From the NCBI GenBank assembly GCA_030761205.1, contig JAULJL010000001.1:43007645-43071644 (forward strand): a DNA stretch of 64,000 bases, read 5' to 3'. The notes beneath the pieces are model-generated. The model ran no database searches. It had not been told where the DNA came from and saw only the letters and a program-made list of their open reading frames with translations. Source of the DNA: Fremontodendron californicum. Lineage: Eukaryota > Streptophyta > Magnoliopsida > Malvales > Malvaceae. Positions 12,651 through 22,390 of the stretch are shown in pieces; the stretch's first letter is position 1, and every line of letters begins with the position of its first letter. Both the position numbers and the translations under genes were made by a program.

Positions 12651-13123
12651 TTTTGATCTCAATGGCTAAAAGAAGAAAAAAAAAATCATAACCCAGGTAA
12701 ACCCTTTCAAAAACTAGACACTTTTTACTCATTGAATATCATTCATTCACATTACTTTAGGAGAAAAAAAATACCTGTTATAATTGTTCAACCTTATATC
12801 AATACACCCTATAATATACGTGTGTATAAAAAAATAACTTGTAAAAAGCAAATAAAGACCGCAATTTTGTCGCAAACTAATATATTTCAATACGTTTACA
12901 TGAACATTCATCATAACACTAGGAAAATCGTGTCTAGCTATTTCATTTCATGTGTATATTGTAGGATGTCAATGGAACGGGCGTGACGGATTTTACCATA
13001 TTCGTCTCACCCGTTTTTCGAATATCCTATTCGCCTCTCACCTTATTTCATCTCGAATATTAAAATGTAAATACCATCTTTGTATCTATAAATGTGTTAC
13101 ATTCATAATCATTATGTTCCATC
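12651..13123. other. Probable old repeat, no gene seen
   Basis: Around 12964 a block starting GATGTCAATGGAACGGGCG resembles one end of a GC-rich dispersed repeat. A CGGGTCAAATTTTATCATC block near 13900 could be its other end, with the element at 13124 nested inside. The boundaries are not secure. Confidence 0.3.
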
Positions 13124-13552
13124 TAGAGGTGATCATGGGACGGGCCGGGCTGGGTTCGGGTCGGGCTCAGACTATATGCTAAGAGCTTTTATGTCTGCTC
13201 AGGCCTAGCCCGGCCCATATTATTACTACAATATCCAGGCCCGACCCGTCAATTTTTTTATTTTTTTTGTTATTCCAATTTCCAAGTTTCTGTCTTTTTC
13301 TGCTGAACATAATATATATAATTAAGATTCAAATTATAAATTATTTAATTATTAAATATAAAAAATATTTATTTTTTATAATACTATTCGGGCCTGGGCC
13401 TAAATTTTTCTGCCCAAGGCCCTACCCGTTTAGAAAACGGGCCAAAAATTTTGTCCAGACCCATTTTTCGGGCCTAATATTTTTGTCCAAGCCCTCCCAA
13501 ATATTGGGCGGGCTTCGGGTTTGGACGGGTAGCCAGCCCATGAACAGGTCTA
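13124..13552. mobile_element. hAT-like MITE, GGGCC-rich
   Basis: The termini are imperfect inverted repeats: TAGAGGTGATCATGGG at the left, and TAGACCTGTTCATGGG as the reverse complement of the right end (13 of 16 identical). TTCCATC lies directly left (13117-13123) and again at 13556-13562, three bases beyond the right end. This fits a slightly eroded hAT target duplication. The interior is AT-rich with flanking GGGCC-rich arms and has no coding capacity. It is a relative of the element at 3806-4319. Confidence 0.6.
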
Positions 13553-14310
13553 GACTTCCATCCCACTTCAGTCTTTTTATTATTTTTTATATATTTTTTA
13601 AATAGTAGTATTTTTACTCAATAATGAACATAATTTTTTTAAAATAAATTTATTTAACTCATTTTAAACAAGATCAATTATTATAAATTTCTATTTTTAC
13701 ATATAATATATATGTATAAGATCACATAATGGTAAAATGATAAATTTATAGGCGGGATGCAAGCAGAACAGAGCAGACATTTATCAAAATAGATATTTCT
13801 AGTCTTTCAGATAAAAAAAATCTACCAGCTTCGTTCGCTTTCACTTTACAAAAAAATTTTACTCCATTCGAGTCGAATCAATACAAAATCTATAAAACGG
13901 GTCAAATTTTATCATCTTAATGTTTGGCATTCAATGAAAAACTTAAATCGTCAAATTTAATTAATGACTATTTACTTATTAGATAGATTAAATCGTCAAA
14001 TTTAATTAATGACTATTTACCTTTAGATTAATTTAAAAAAAAATAAAAATCATCATACATAACTATAAAATGACCTCACTAACCCTGGACCAAAATGACC
14101 TAATTATCAAACAATCACGTGGAAACCGCGTGAAATTAGCGGCCACTAATTATTGAATTTTAATTTAATAATTGATTTGAACAGGGTACGGACGGCGGCG
14201 TTTGTCCCCAATCGTACACCACAGCCGCTTGACAAAACAGGCTTTGCCATGCCTAATCAAACTTTTCTATAATAAAATAATCATGATAATTTCTTGTATT
14301 TGAAAAAAAA
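13553..14310. other. AT-rich intergenic DNA, no gene seen
   Basis: A short tandem duplication of AAATCGTCAAATTTAATTAA lies at about 13944 and 13989. Nothing else was recognised. Confidence 0.4.
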
Positions 14311-14680
14311 AATTGTTAACAAATATTTTAAGATCACTCTTTAAAATTATTACTTATAGTAATAAAATTTTGCTAACAAGTGTCAAGCATTTTTTAAGGT
14401 TACTATATGTGATAATATCTCCACTCAATACATTAAAAATGATGAATAAAATTATCAACTTTTGTAATTAATACAATATTATTACTATAAATAGTATATT
14501 AACTAACCTTTAAAAGTACCCCTTAGGGCATTTGTTAGTAAAACCCATTGTAATATTTTTATTCAATGTATTAAAAATGATAATTAAAGTTGTCAAATAC
14601 TGCATTTAATACAATATTCTTTTTATAAATAATATATTAACTAATCTTAAAAAATATCTTAAAGACACTCGTTATCAAAA
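14311..14680. mobile_element. Nested pair of AT-rich MITEs
   Basis: The outer element begins TTGTTAACAAATATTTTAAG and ends GACACTCGTTATCAAAA. It is split by an inner copy of the same family (about 14368-14543) that begins TTTTGCTAACAAGTGTC and ends TTTGTTAGTAAAA. Compared with the uninterrupted copy at 40384-40560, the break falls after ATTACTTATAGTAAT and sequence resumes at ATTTTTATTCAATG. Short AGTAAT/TGTAAT words flank the inner copy. Confidence 0.5.
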
Positions 14681-16310
14681 CCCTTGAAAAAATTAACATC
14701 CTTCCTAAAAACCAACGACATCCCACATTTTTTTTAATTTTTTTTAATACTGGTTAAAAATGTTCTCAAATTTGATTTAATTTATTTTTTTTGAAAAAAA
14801 TTTTAAGTTCGTGTTTTCCTGAATCAATTTAATATATTTAAAATTTTACTTTTAAAATATTATTTGTAAAAAATCAAATTTTGATTAACAATTGTGTAAT
14901 TTCTAATATTTTTAAATAAAAAATTAAATCTTAATTGATAAAGAAAATTTTATTTATTGATTTAATTAACCCGTACGAGTACATACCTAATCCCCAGAAA
15001 AATCAACGGAAAAAGTTGATTATTTTTAATGCTAATTGTAATTAGGGGCCCGAGGCAATTAATAAACCCTCTTTTTTCCTTTTCTTTTTTCTTTACTGTT
15101 AACTCTCCCTATTTTTTTTTTTTTTTCCTGTCTGCATTGGCTAATAGCCTAATACTTGATTTAGATTGTTTATTATTTCAATATAGTAGCAGACATGAAG
15201 CTCCTAACTTTGATGAAATATTGGACAGGAATGAAAAAAACTACTACTACCCTCTTCGAGGTACGATGAAAGCTACGTTCTTCTTTTCTTTCTTTCTTTT
15301 TTTTTTTTTTTTTTTCTTGAATTAAATGAGTGCTACTCTTAAAAAAGGAAAGGGGTATGCCTGGCTTCATGTTTCAGGCAGGCTCATCCAGATTTTGAGT
15401 TCTTTTCTTTTCTTTTTCCCTTTAAATATTCTTCATTTTCGATTCCTTTTTTCTTAATATTTTCTTATTTGAAATGTTTATTAAGTAGCACTACAAATTT
15501 ACTACTATTTTATTCTAAATAATCTTTAATGGAACACTGACTCTAAACTAGTTGAAAACAGTAGTTCTAGAGTAATAGTGTAATTATTAGAAATTAATTA
15601 GGCTATTTTTTGTTGCATAGTTCATACTTGAAGAAAATTTGGACTTTTTTTATGCATCATGCCTAGCTACCCCCAAGTGTTGTAAAGTAATTATCGAATA
15701 GGATTAGATAGAGTTGGGTTTAGGCTTTTAAACTCATTTTCAAAAGTGCTTTGGGACCTCATCGAGCCATTAAAGGAAACTTATTAATCTTGCAAGTAGT
15801 ACTAATTTAGGTTCTTTTTGACAATGGTTCTTTAATGTAGAGATTAGGGAAGTTATCAATTATCATCATGAGTGTCATTTCTTACCATTATTTTTTTTTT
15901 ATCTCTTTCTGTCTCTTTTTTGGGTACTTTTGTGTATCATATATATATACACGAGAAATTATCAATTTATATTGGTGTAAAATTAATTAATTTTATATAT
16001 TTTTATAATTTTGTGTATAATTAATATTTTAACAAACTGACCATTAGATTTAACAAAATAATCATACACGCCGTGCAAGTGAAGTTTCGAATCAATCGGA
16101 TATCTATATTATGTCGATCGAGAATATTATTATTTTTATATATTTAATGGTTAAATTTTTTATATCAAACAAATAGTTAAAAATATTTAATTTACTCAAA
16201 GTTTGACGTATACGATTTATATAAATAGAGCATAAAATAAAACGATCGGAATTAAACAAATATAAATCATATAAAAATTTATAAAACTGTATAAAACTAA
16301 ATTAATATAT
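14681..16310. other. AT-rich intergenic DNA left of the copia element
   Basis: No gene was recognised. The open frames near 15.0-15.4 kb are poly-T/poly-A low-complexity translations on both strands. The sequence ends in TATAT (16306-16310), the left target-site duplication of the copia insertion. Confidence 0.5.
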
Positions 16311-16773
16311 TGTTGATTTTTGACTCTCGGTACCAATTGTAGTTTTGTGCTACAGTACCGATTGCTACAGTAACTTTATCTCGGGATGCTACAGTAACTT
16401 CCGAAAAACAACTCTTTTATTAATATGAGAAAAGACCAAATATACACTAGACACACTCTTTTAATATGCACTCACAACTTCACTCTTTTTCTTCCTTTTT
16501 CTCTCAACTCACCACACACCTATCACACAACACACATCTCTATTTATAGTTCTTCAAGTTGGTGTTGTAGCCAACTTAGAATTCTCTAGATAGCTAAGAC
16601 TTTGATTATTCAATGAAGAAAACTGAAGAGATTTCTGGAACTAGAAGACTAAGGAGAAATTCTAAAGAAAAATCTAGAGAAAGAACAAAGAAGAGAAATC
16701 TAGAAAATTTGAGTAGAAGAAAGATAGAGATGATTCTAGAGATAAGAGAGAGGAGTTGGTGTAACTTTCAACA
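16311..16773 (-). repeat. 3' LTR of the copia element
   Basis: This 463-bp copy lies downstream of the coding frame. It contains three direct TGCTACAGTA words (16348-16357, 16363-16372, 16387-16396, plus-strand orientation) and a TATA-like TATTTATA. The 62-residue plus-strand frame inside it recurs in the other LTR only because the LTRs are the same; it is not evidence of a gene. Confidence 0.95.
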
Positions 16774-16782
16774 CTCCCCCTC
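16774..16782 (-). promoter_or_regulatory. Polypurine tract (plus-strand priming site)
   Basis: The minus strand reads GAGGGGGAG immediately next to the 3' LTR, five bases beyond the gag-pol stop codon. This is the expected position and composition for the plus-strand DNA primer of an LTR retrotransposon. Confidence 0.85.
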
Positions 16783-16787
16783 AACGA

Positions 16788-19700
16788 CTACTCTCTCTTG
16801 ATGCTCGCTTTGGTAGTCATGCCAAGTTGTCTTCTGAACTCATCGAATTTTGCACCGCTAAGTCCCTTGGTAAACAAGTCAGCTACTTGTTCTTCAGTCT
16901 TGATGTATTTCAGTTCAACATCCCGTTGAAGTACTTTTTCACGTACAAAGTGATAATGTATTTCTACGTGCTTGGTTCTGGCATGAAAGACTGGATTTTC
17001 AGCTAAGCTTATTGCTGACTGATTATCGCAATAGAGTTGTACTGGAGAGTCAATCGGTTGGTGCAGGTCCTTTAACAGCTGTATCAACCACGTGCTTTCT
17101 TGTGCTGCCATAGCTGCTGCTCTATATTCTGCTTCTGTAGTTGACAATGATACCGTAGGTTGTCTTTTGCTACACCAAGAGATTATGCCGGATCCAAGGC
17201 TAAACATGTAGCCAGTTGTTGATCGTCTTGTATCATGATCTCCACCATAATCGGCATCACAATATCCTATAACTTGGCACGGAACTCCCTTTTTGTATAG
17301 AAGTCCAAAATCAATAGTTCCTTTTACGTACCTCAAGATTCGTCGAACCGCATCTAAGTGAGGTTTCCTTGGTTTCTCCATGAATCGGCTAGCTACTCCA
17401 ACAGCGAATGCAATGTCGGGTCTTGTTAATGTAAGGTAGATTAGACTACCCACTAGTTGCCTATAACTTGTTGAGTCTTCCAATTCTTTGCCTTCTTCAC
17501 TACAGAGTCTTGCATTGGCTTCCATAGGCGTAGATATCGACTTGCAATCAGTCATCCTGAATTTGTGTATAAGATCTTTTGCATACTTGTGTTGACATAA
17601 GAATATTCCTTCTTTGGTACGGATTACTTCTAGCCCAAGAAAGTGATTCAGCTCTCCAAGCTCTTTCATTTGAAAACGTACTGAGAGATTGCCTCTAGTT
17701 TGTTTGATTTCTTCTTCGTTGTCTCCGGTGATGATTAGATCATCCACGTAAACCAAGACTATTGCCAACTTACCTCCTTTTTCTTTCACGAACAAGTTCG
17801 AATCTGCTGCTGCAACTGAGTAACCACTTTGTATTAGGAATTCGGCAATTTTACCGTACCATGCTCTCGGTGCTTGTTTTAATCCGTAGAGTGCCTTTTT
17901 CAACTTACACACATAATCCGGATGAACTTTACTTGTGAATCCTTCAGGCTGCTCCATATAGATCTCTCGATCTAGCTCTCCGTGTAAGAAGGCATTTTTC
18001 ACATCCATTTGCCATAACTTCCAAGATTCGCTTGCTGCAAGGGCAAGTAATACTCGTACTGTTGTAATTTTTGCAACCGGACTAAATGTCTCATCATAGT
18101 CCACCCCATACTTTTGAGAAAATCCGCGAGCCACCAATCGAGCCTTATACCTTTCTATCGATCCATCGGGTCGAGTCTTTATTTTATAAACCCATTTACA
18201 TGAGATGGGTTCAATCTTCTTCGGCTTTGGCACCAACTCCCATGTCTCGTTTTGTTTCAGGGCTTGAATTTCTTCTTCCATGGCTTTTCTCCACTCCAAT
18301 TTCTCAGACGCCTCTTCATAAGTTGTTGGCTCTATTTCTTCAATTAGAGCAGCATTAGCATACTTAAGATTTGGTTTGCGTTGTCGTGATGACCTGCGCA
18401 GAAGTGGCTGAGAATCTCTTTCATCGAACTCATTTTCTCGAAATGACTTTTCCTCATCAAGAGCCTTTTCTGAATACTCGTCACTTGGTTGAGTCTGCTC
18501 AAATTGTTCCTCCATATTTTCTTGAAGTTTTTCTTCAATTTCTTTTGAGTCTGGCAACAACACTGCTTGTGGTGACCACCATGACGAAGCTTCATCGAAC
18601 ACAACATTTCTAGATACATAGCATCTGCCACTCGTTGGATCACAACATCTCCACCCTTTTCTTTGATCGTCATATCCCACAAATATGCAACGAATTGCCT
18701 TTTTGTCGAATTTGCTACGTAGATGATCTGGTACAAATACATAACATACGCAACCAAATACTCGAAAGTGACTCACCGTAGGTTTGATGTTCCATAGTTT
18801 CTCAAAGGGTGAGATAAAACCAAGCCTTGCTTGTGGAAGCCTATTAGTCACGTGAGCTGCAGTCTTCAAACATTCTGCCCAAAAACGAGGTGGCACATTC
18901 TTCGCATGTAACATGCTTCGACATATCTCAGCCAAATGTCGATTCTTTCTCTCGGCAACTCCATTTTGTTGTGGAGTGTTCGGACATGTCAATTGTCGGC
19001 GTATCTTACATTCCTGTAAGAATTCTGAAAACTCCTTGGATGTGTATTCTCCCCCGTTATCTGTGCGTAGGCATTGTATCTTTCGGCCTACTTCTTTTTC
19101 CACCTTTTCTTTGAACTCTATAAATTTAGTAAGTGCCTCTGATTTTTCTTTCATAAAATCAATCCAGACGTACCTTGAAAAATCATCAATGAAAGTTATC
19201 ATGTATTGGCAGCCACTGACAGAAGGTTGTTTTATCTTCCCGAACACGTCTGAGTGAATTAGCTGAAGAGGCTCCTTAGCTCTAAACTTTGACTCCTTGT
19301 ATGGCAGCTGGTGAGCTTTCCCATATTGGCACCCGGCACATACCGTGTCCTCTTGAATGTCTAATTGAGGAAGACCTTTGAGCATAGACTTTTTCATCAT
19401 TACCTTTAACTTGAGATAACTCACGTGCCCAAGCCTCGCATGCCACAAGTCAGCTGTTTCATTCTTTCTTGTCTTGTCCACATATGCAGTCTGAGCGGAC
19501 ATAACGTAAACTGACTCCAGACGCTTCCCTTCCATTATTGGTGTACTTGTTGGCTTTAAGTTTGGATATACTTTCACATCATTTGGACCAAACACGACAT
19601 AATTTCCTGAGGCAGTGAGTTGTGAAACCGATAGCAGATTTTTCTTCATACCTGGCACATGGAATACGTTTTGCAGCTCGATTTGGTGTGGGCTAAATCG

Positions 19701-20885
19701 TGGCACAATAGTTGTTTGGCCGATGTGAGTAATAGGTAACCTTGAATTATTTGCAGTTACCACAACTCGTTCTCCTTTGTATGTTGAGGTATTAGTCAAC
19801 TTCTCCTTATCTCCAGTCATGTGATTTGAGCATCCAGAATCAACTATCCAATCATTATTATAGTCGATTAATTTACTCACCGATGCGAGTGAACACTCTT
19901 CTTCTGACTCGGTGATGCAAGCAGCTGCAAGTTCTTCGCATTCTTCAATAGCAATTGATGCTTGAAAATCCCACTCTTCTTCGCTATTATTCTCTTCTCG
20001 TGACGAGGTTGCCGCGTTGCCTTGGACTTGCTTAAACCGACAGTCTCGAGCAAAGTGACCAGATTTTCCACAGTTGTAACATTGATTGTTTTGACGACGA
20101 TACCTATTTTCATTTTTGTCTCTTTCTCGAACATGCTGGGCTCCCTCTTGCCGAAAACTCCTTCCCCCTTGCTTTGACCATGTTTCTTGCCTTCGAAATT
20201 TATTTTCTTCCACGCCTGGCTTTGTAGCAACTTTGCTTCTTTTATTAAAGCCTCTTTTATTACTAAAGAGTGCTTTCTCGTCATCTTTTATCGAGACTTT
20301 AGACATTTGTTTATCTAAAGTCTCTTGATTGGCTAGGATATTTTCCAACTCAGTTAAAGTTGGTTCTTTGCTCCAACCACGGGTTGCAGTAACAATCCCG
20401 TTGTATTCAGGTCGCAAGCCATGGATGATAATTCTTCTCATCCTCGTTTCGGTAATGGTATTTTCTGGATCTAATTTTGAAATTTCATCACAAAGAGTTT
20501 TAACTTTAGAGAAATATTCGCTTACCGACATATTTTGCTGCGAGATTGACAGGAGTTCATTCTCCAATTGTTGGAGCCTAGCATCATTTTTCCTCGCGAA
20601 CAGCATTGTGAGTGTGTCCCAGGCTTCCTTCGGTGTCTTTGCATCCTTGATGCGTTGTAATAAACCATCCTCAACAGTGACTGATAACACGTACATGGCC
20701 TTACCGGCTTTGATCTTCCATTTTCTTAGTTCTCCGGCATCAGTTGGTGGTGTTGAAGCTTCACCGTTAACAATATCCCATAAATCTTGCCCGAGCATGT
20801 AATATTGCATCCGGATGCTCCACGTATTGTAATTGTTTTCATTGAGCTTCTCAATGTTGCTAGCGGAATTAGAAATATCTGCCAT
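16788..20885 (-). CDS. Copia gag-pol polyprotein
   Basis: One 1365-residue frame without stops or frameshifts encodes all copia functions in canonical order. Gag (from MADISNSASN) has a zinc knuckle CYNCGKSGHFARDC at about 269-282. The aspartic protease has DSG at about 349-351. Integrase has an HHCC region around 492-519 and acidic residues in HSD (about 545), TDNGGEY (about 609) and NGVAERKN (about 645). Reverse transcriptase has KARLVARG, WQMDVKNAFLHG and the YVDD active site at about 1046-1049. RNase H has GYCDADYGGD, STTEAEY and CDNQSA. Integrase before reverse transcriptase places it in Ty1/copia rather than gypsy. The start is the first ATG after the leader; the long frame continues from it without ambiguity. 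No key motif appears lost, although the RNase H DADYGGD differs from the more usual DADWAGD. Confidence 0.97.
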   Translation of the reverse strand: MADISNSASNIEKLNENNYNTWSIRMQYYMLGQDLWDIVNGEASTPPTDAGELRKWKIKAGKAMYVLSVTVEDGLLQRIKDAKTPKEAWDTLTMLFARKNDARLQQLENELLSISQQNMSVSEYFSKVKTLCDEISKLDPENTITETRMRRIIIHGLRPEYNGIVTATRGWSKEPTLTELENILANQETLDKQMSKVSIKDDEKALFSNKRGFNKRSKVATKPGVEENKFRRQETWSKQGGRSFRQEGAQHVRERDKNENRYRRQNNQCYNCGKSGHFARDCRFKQVQGNAATSSREENNSEEEWDFQASIAIEECEELAAACITESEEECSLASVSKLIDYNNDWIVDSGCSNHMTGDKEKLTNTSTYKGERVVVTANNSRLPITHIGQTTIVPRFSPHQIELQNVFHVPGMKKNLLSVSQLTASGNYVVFGPNDVKVYPNLKPTSTPIMEGKRLESVYVMSAQTAYVDKTRKNETADLWHARLGHVSYLKLKVMMKKSMLKGLPQLDIQEDTVCAGCQYGKAHQLPYKESKFRAKEPLQLIHSDVFGKIKQPSVSGCQYMITFIDDFSRYVWIDFMKEKSEALTKFIEFKEKVEKEVGRKIQCLRTDNGGEYTSKEFSEFLQECKIRRQLTCPNTPQQNGVAERKNRHLAEICRSMLHAKNVPPRFWAECLKTAAHVTNRLPQARLGFISPFEKLWNIKPTVSHFRVFGCVCYVFVPDHLRSKFDKKAIRCIFVGYDDQRKGWRCCDPTSGRCYVSRNVVFDEASSWWSPQAVLLPDSKEIEEKLQENMEEQFEQTQPSDEYSEKALDEEKSFRENEFDERDSQPLLRRSSRQRKPNLKYANAALIEEIEPTTYEEASEKLEWRKAMEEEIQALKQNETWELVPKPKKIEPISCKWVYKIKTRPDGSIERYKARLVARGFSQKYGVDYDETFSPVAKITTVRVLLALAASESWKLWQMDVKNAFLHGELDREIYMEQPEGFTSKVHPDYVCKLKKALYGLKQAPRAWYGKIAEFLIQSGYSVAAADSNLFVKEKGGKLAIVLVYVDDLIITGDNEEEIKQTRGNLSVRFQMKELGELNHFLGLEVIRTKEGIFLCQHKYAKDLIHKFRMTDCKSISTPMEANARLCSEEGKELEDSTSYRQLVGSLIYLTLTRPDIAFAVGVASRFMEKPRKPHLDAVRRILRYVKGTIDFGLLYKKGVPCQVIGYCDADYGGDHDTRRSTTGYMFSLGSGIISWCSKRQPTVSLSTTEAEYRAAAMAAQESTWLIQLLKDLHQPIDSPVQLYCDNQSAISLAENPVFHARTKHVEIHYHFVREKVLQRDVELKYIKTEEQVADLFTKGLSGAKFDEFRRQLGMTTKASIKRE

Positions 20886-20905
20886 AGTGTCTTGAGAGTG
20901 CCTGC

Positions 20906-20913
20906 ACTTACCT
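20906..20913 (-). promoter_or_regulatory. Consensus 5' splice site in copia leader
   Basis: The minus strand reads AG|GTAAGT about 20-28 bases upstream of the gag ATG. It is a perfect donor consensus, located where a spliced subgenomic RNA would branch off. Whether it is used is unknown. Confidence 0.35.
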
Positions 20914-20941
20914 CAAATTTGATTCTCGTTCACTTAATTTC

Positions 20942-21060
20942 ACAGTCCCTGACCGTGTACCGGCAGAATTTCCACGTCTCCACGAACTACGATCCTCGAT
21001 CGTCTTGGTCCCAGACCAATAATCTTCACAGTCCCAGACTGTTACTCCGGTCCCTGACCG
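20942..21060 (-). promoter_or_regulatory. Cluster of five stem-loops in the copia 5' leader
   Basis: Between primer binding site and gag ATG, the RNA-sense strand holds five hairpins with three-base loops. H1 is CGGTC-AGG-GACCG (21048-21060). H2 is ACAGTC-TGG-GACTGT (21028-21042). H3 is TTGGTC-TGG-GACCAA (21005-21019). H4 is ACGATC-GAG-GATCGT (20989-21003). H5 is ACGGTC-AGG-GACTGT (20942-20956, one G-U pair). Stems are 5 or 6 bp. The outer stem bases differ between hairpins but stay complementary, which argues for selection on structure. By position, a packaging or dimerisation role is conceivable; that is inference. Confidence 0.7.
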
Positions 21061-21064
21061 TCTA

Positions 21065-21076
21065 GCTCTGATACCA
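21065..21076 (-). promoter_or_regulatory. Primer binding site for initiator tRNA-Met
   Basis: The minus strand reads TGGTATCAGAGC three bases after the 5' LTR. This is the standard complement to the 3' end of plant initiator tRNA-Met, used to prime minus-strand DNA synthesis. Confidence 0.95.
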
Positions 21077-21079
21077 CTT

Positions 21080-21542
21080 TGTTGATTTTTGACTCTCGGT
21101 ACCAATTGTAGTTTTGTGCTACAGTACCGATTGCTACAGTAACTTTATCTCGGGATGCTACAGTAACTTCCGAAAAACAACTCTTTTATTAATATGAGAA
21201 AAGACCAAATATACACTAGACACACTCTTTTAATATGCACTCACAACTTCACTCTTTTTCTTCCTTTTTCTCTCAACTCACCACACACCTATCACACAAC
21301 ACACATCTCTATTTATAGTTCTTCAAGTTGGTGTTGTAGCCAACTTAGAATTCTCTAGATAGCTAAGACTTTGATTATTCAATGAAGAAAACTGAAGAGA
21401 TTTCTGGAACTAGAAGACTAAGGAGAAATTCTAAAGAAAAATCTAGAGAAAGAACAAAGAAGAGAAATCTAGAAAATTTGAGTAGAAGAAAGATAGAGAT
21501 GATTCTAGAGATAAGAGAGAGGAGTTGGTGTAACTTTCAACA
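21080..21542 (-). repeat. 5' LTR of the copia element, with promoter
   Basis: This 463-bp LTR reads as identical to 16311-16773. On the minus strand a TATA box CTATAAATAGAG lies at about 21308-21318, so transcription should start roughly 30 bases further on, near 21280. An AATAAA signal (plus TTTATT at 21185-21190) lies downstream in the expected R/U5 region. Confidence 0.93.
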
Positions 21543-22346
21543 TATATATCCTTCCTATATATATTCACATGTATGAATATGATTAACAAATGAAACTCAA
21601 TATCATTTTTTCCATGAACAACGAAGTTTTAAAAGGTTAAAATGTGTTTTACATTTTTTTCTCCAATTCTATTATTGTCAATCAAACTCATCTTCATATA
21701 TGGGTTCAAATTAGAGCAATACTTTTAAATTATCTTTCACTTTTAATTTCTCAAATCATTTTAAAGTTGAGTTTGATTTGATTTGATTAAAGCAGACATA
21801 TTGGAACCCAAAAAAAAAAAAAAAAAGTACTCTAAGATAACAAATATTCTCATGACAAATTAAAAGAGAGATTAAGTGGATAATATAGCATCTAAATTTG
21901 AGTATCAGATGATGATGATCAATATGTATTTTCCTCAAATTGAGTGAAAGTTAAGCGGCTATTGAATTGAGTAAAACCATCCGTCGTTAAAGTGAAACAA
22001 ATTCGACTTAATGCCAAAATGGGTATAACGTAAGGGAGAGGATATATACTTCAAAAAAAACAGTGGAAAGGTACATTATTTGTTTTATTCAATTATTTTA
22101 TGACTCATTACTTTTTTAAATATCAAAATATAATAAAAAAATGTACTCTATCTTTTACTTTTTAGTCTTGTACCCATAACCCATATCCATTCTAATTTCT
22201 AACTCTCCTTTATTTTTAAAAATAAATTTCCAAAAAAGAATACTATGGTAAAAGGTAAAAAAAAAAGCATAATTTTTATTGAATTTTATTTATATAAAAA
22301 AAAATGTCATAAACGTAAAGATAAAAGGGAAGGCCAAGACATGAAA

Positions 22347-22390
<44 letters not shown>

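Larger units (their letters stand above)
16311..21542 (-). mobile_element. Complete Ty1/copia LTR retrotransposon
   Basis: The element is 5232 bp. It has two 463-bp LTRs that begin TGTTGATTTTTGACTC and end CTTTCAACA on the plus strand, and 5-bp TATAT duplications lie on both sides (16306-16310 and 21543-21547). Transcription runs on the minus strand, so the right LTR is the 5' LTR. In order it carries a tRNA-iMet primer binding site, a 5' leader, one uninterrupted gag-pol frame and a polypurine tract. I saw no difference between the LTRs when reading them side by side. Together with the open frame this indicates a very recent insertion and possibly a competent element. Its lineage within copia was not assigned. 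Confidence 0.96.

Noticed and set aside
12965..13925. One large repeat with ends near 12964 and 13925 containing the MITE at 13124
   Set aside because: End similarity is weak and the flanking 8-mers do not match, so only the inner MITE is called.
15029..15370. Frames of 98 and 65 residues on opposite strands
   Set aside because: They are translations of poly-T/poly-A tracts.
16613..16801. Plus-strand 62-residue frame repeated at 21382-21576
   Set aside because: The duplication is simply the two LTRs; there is no protein evidence.
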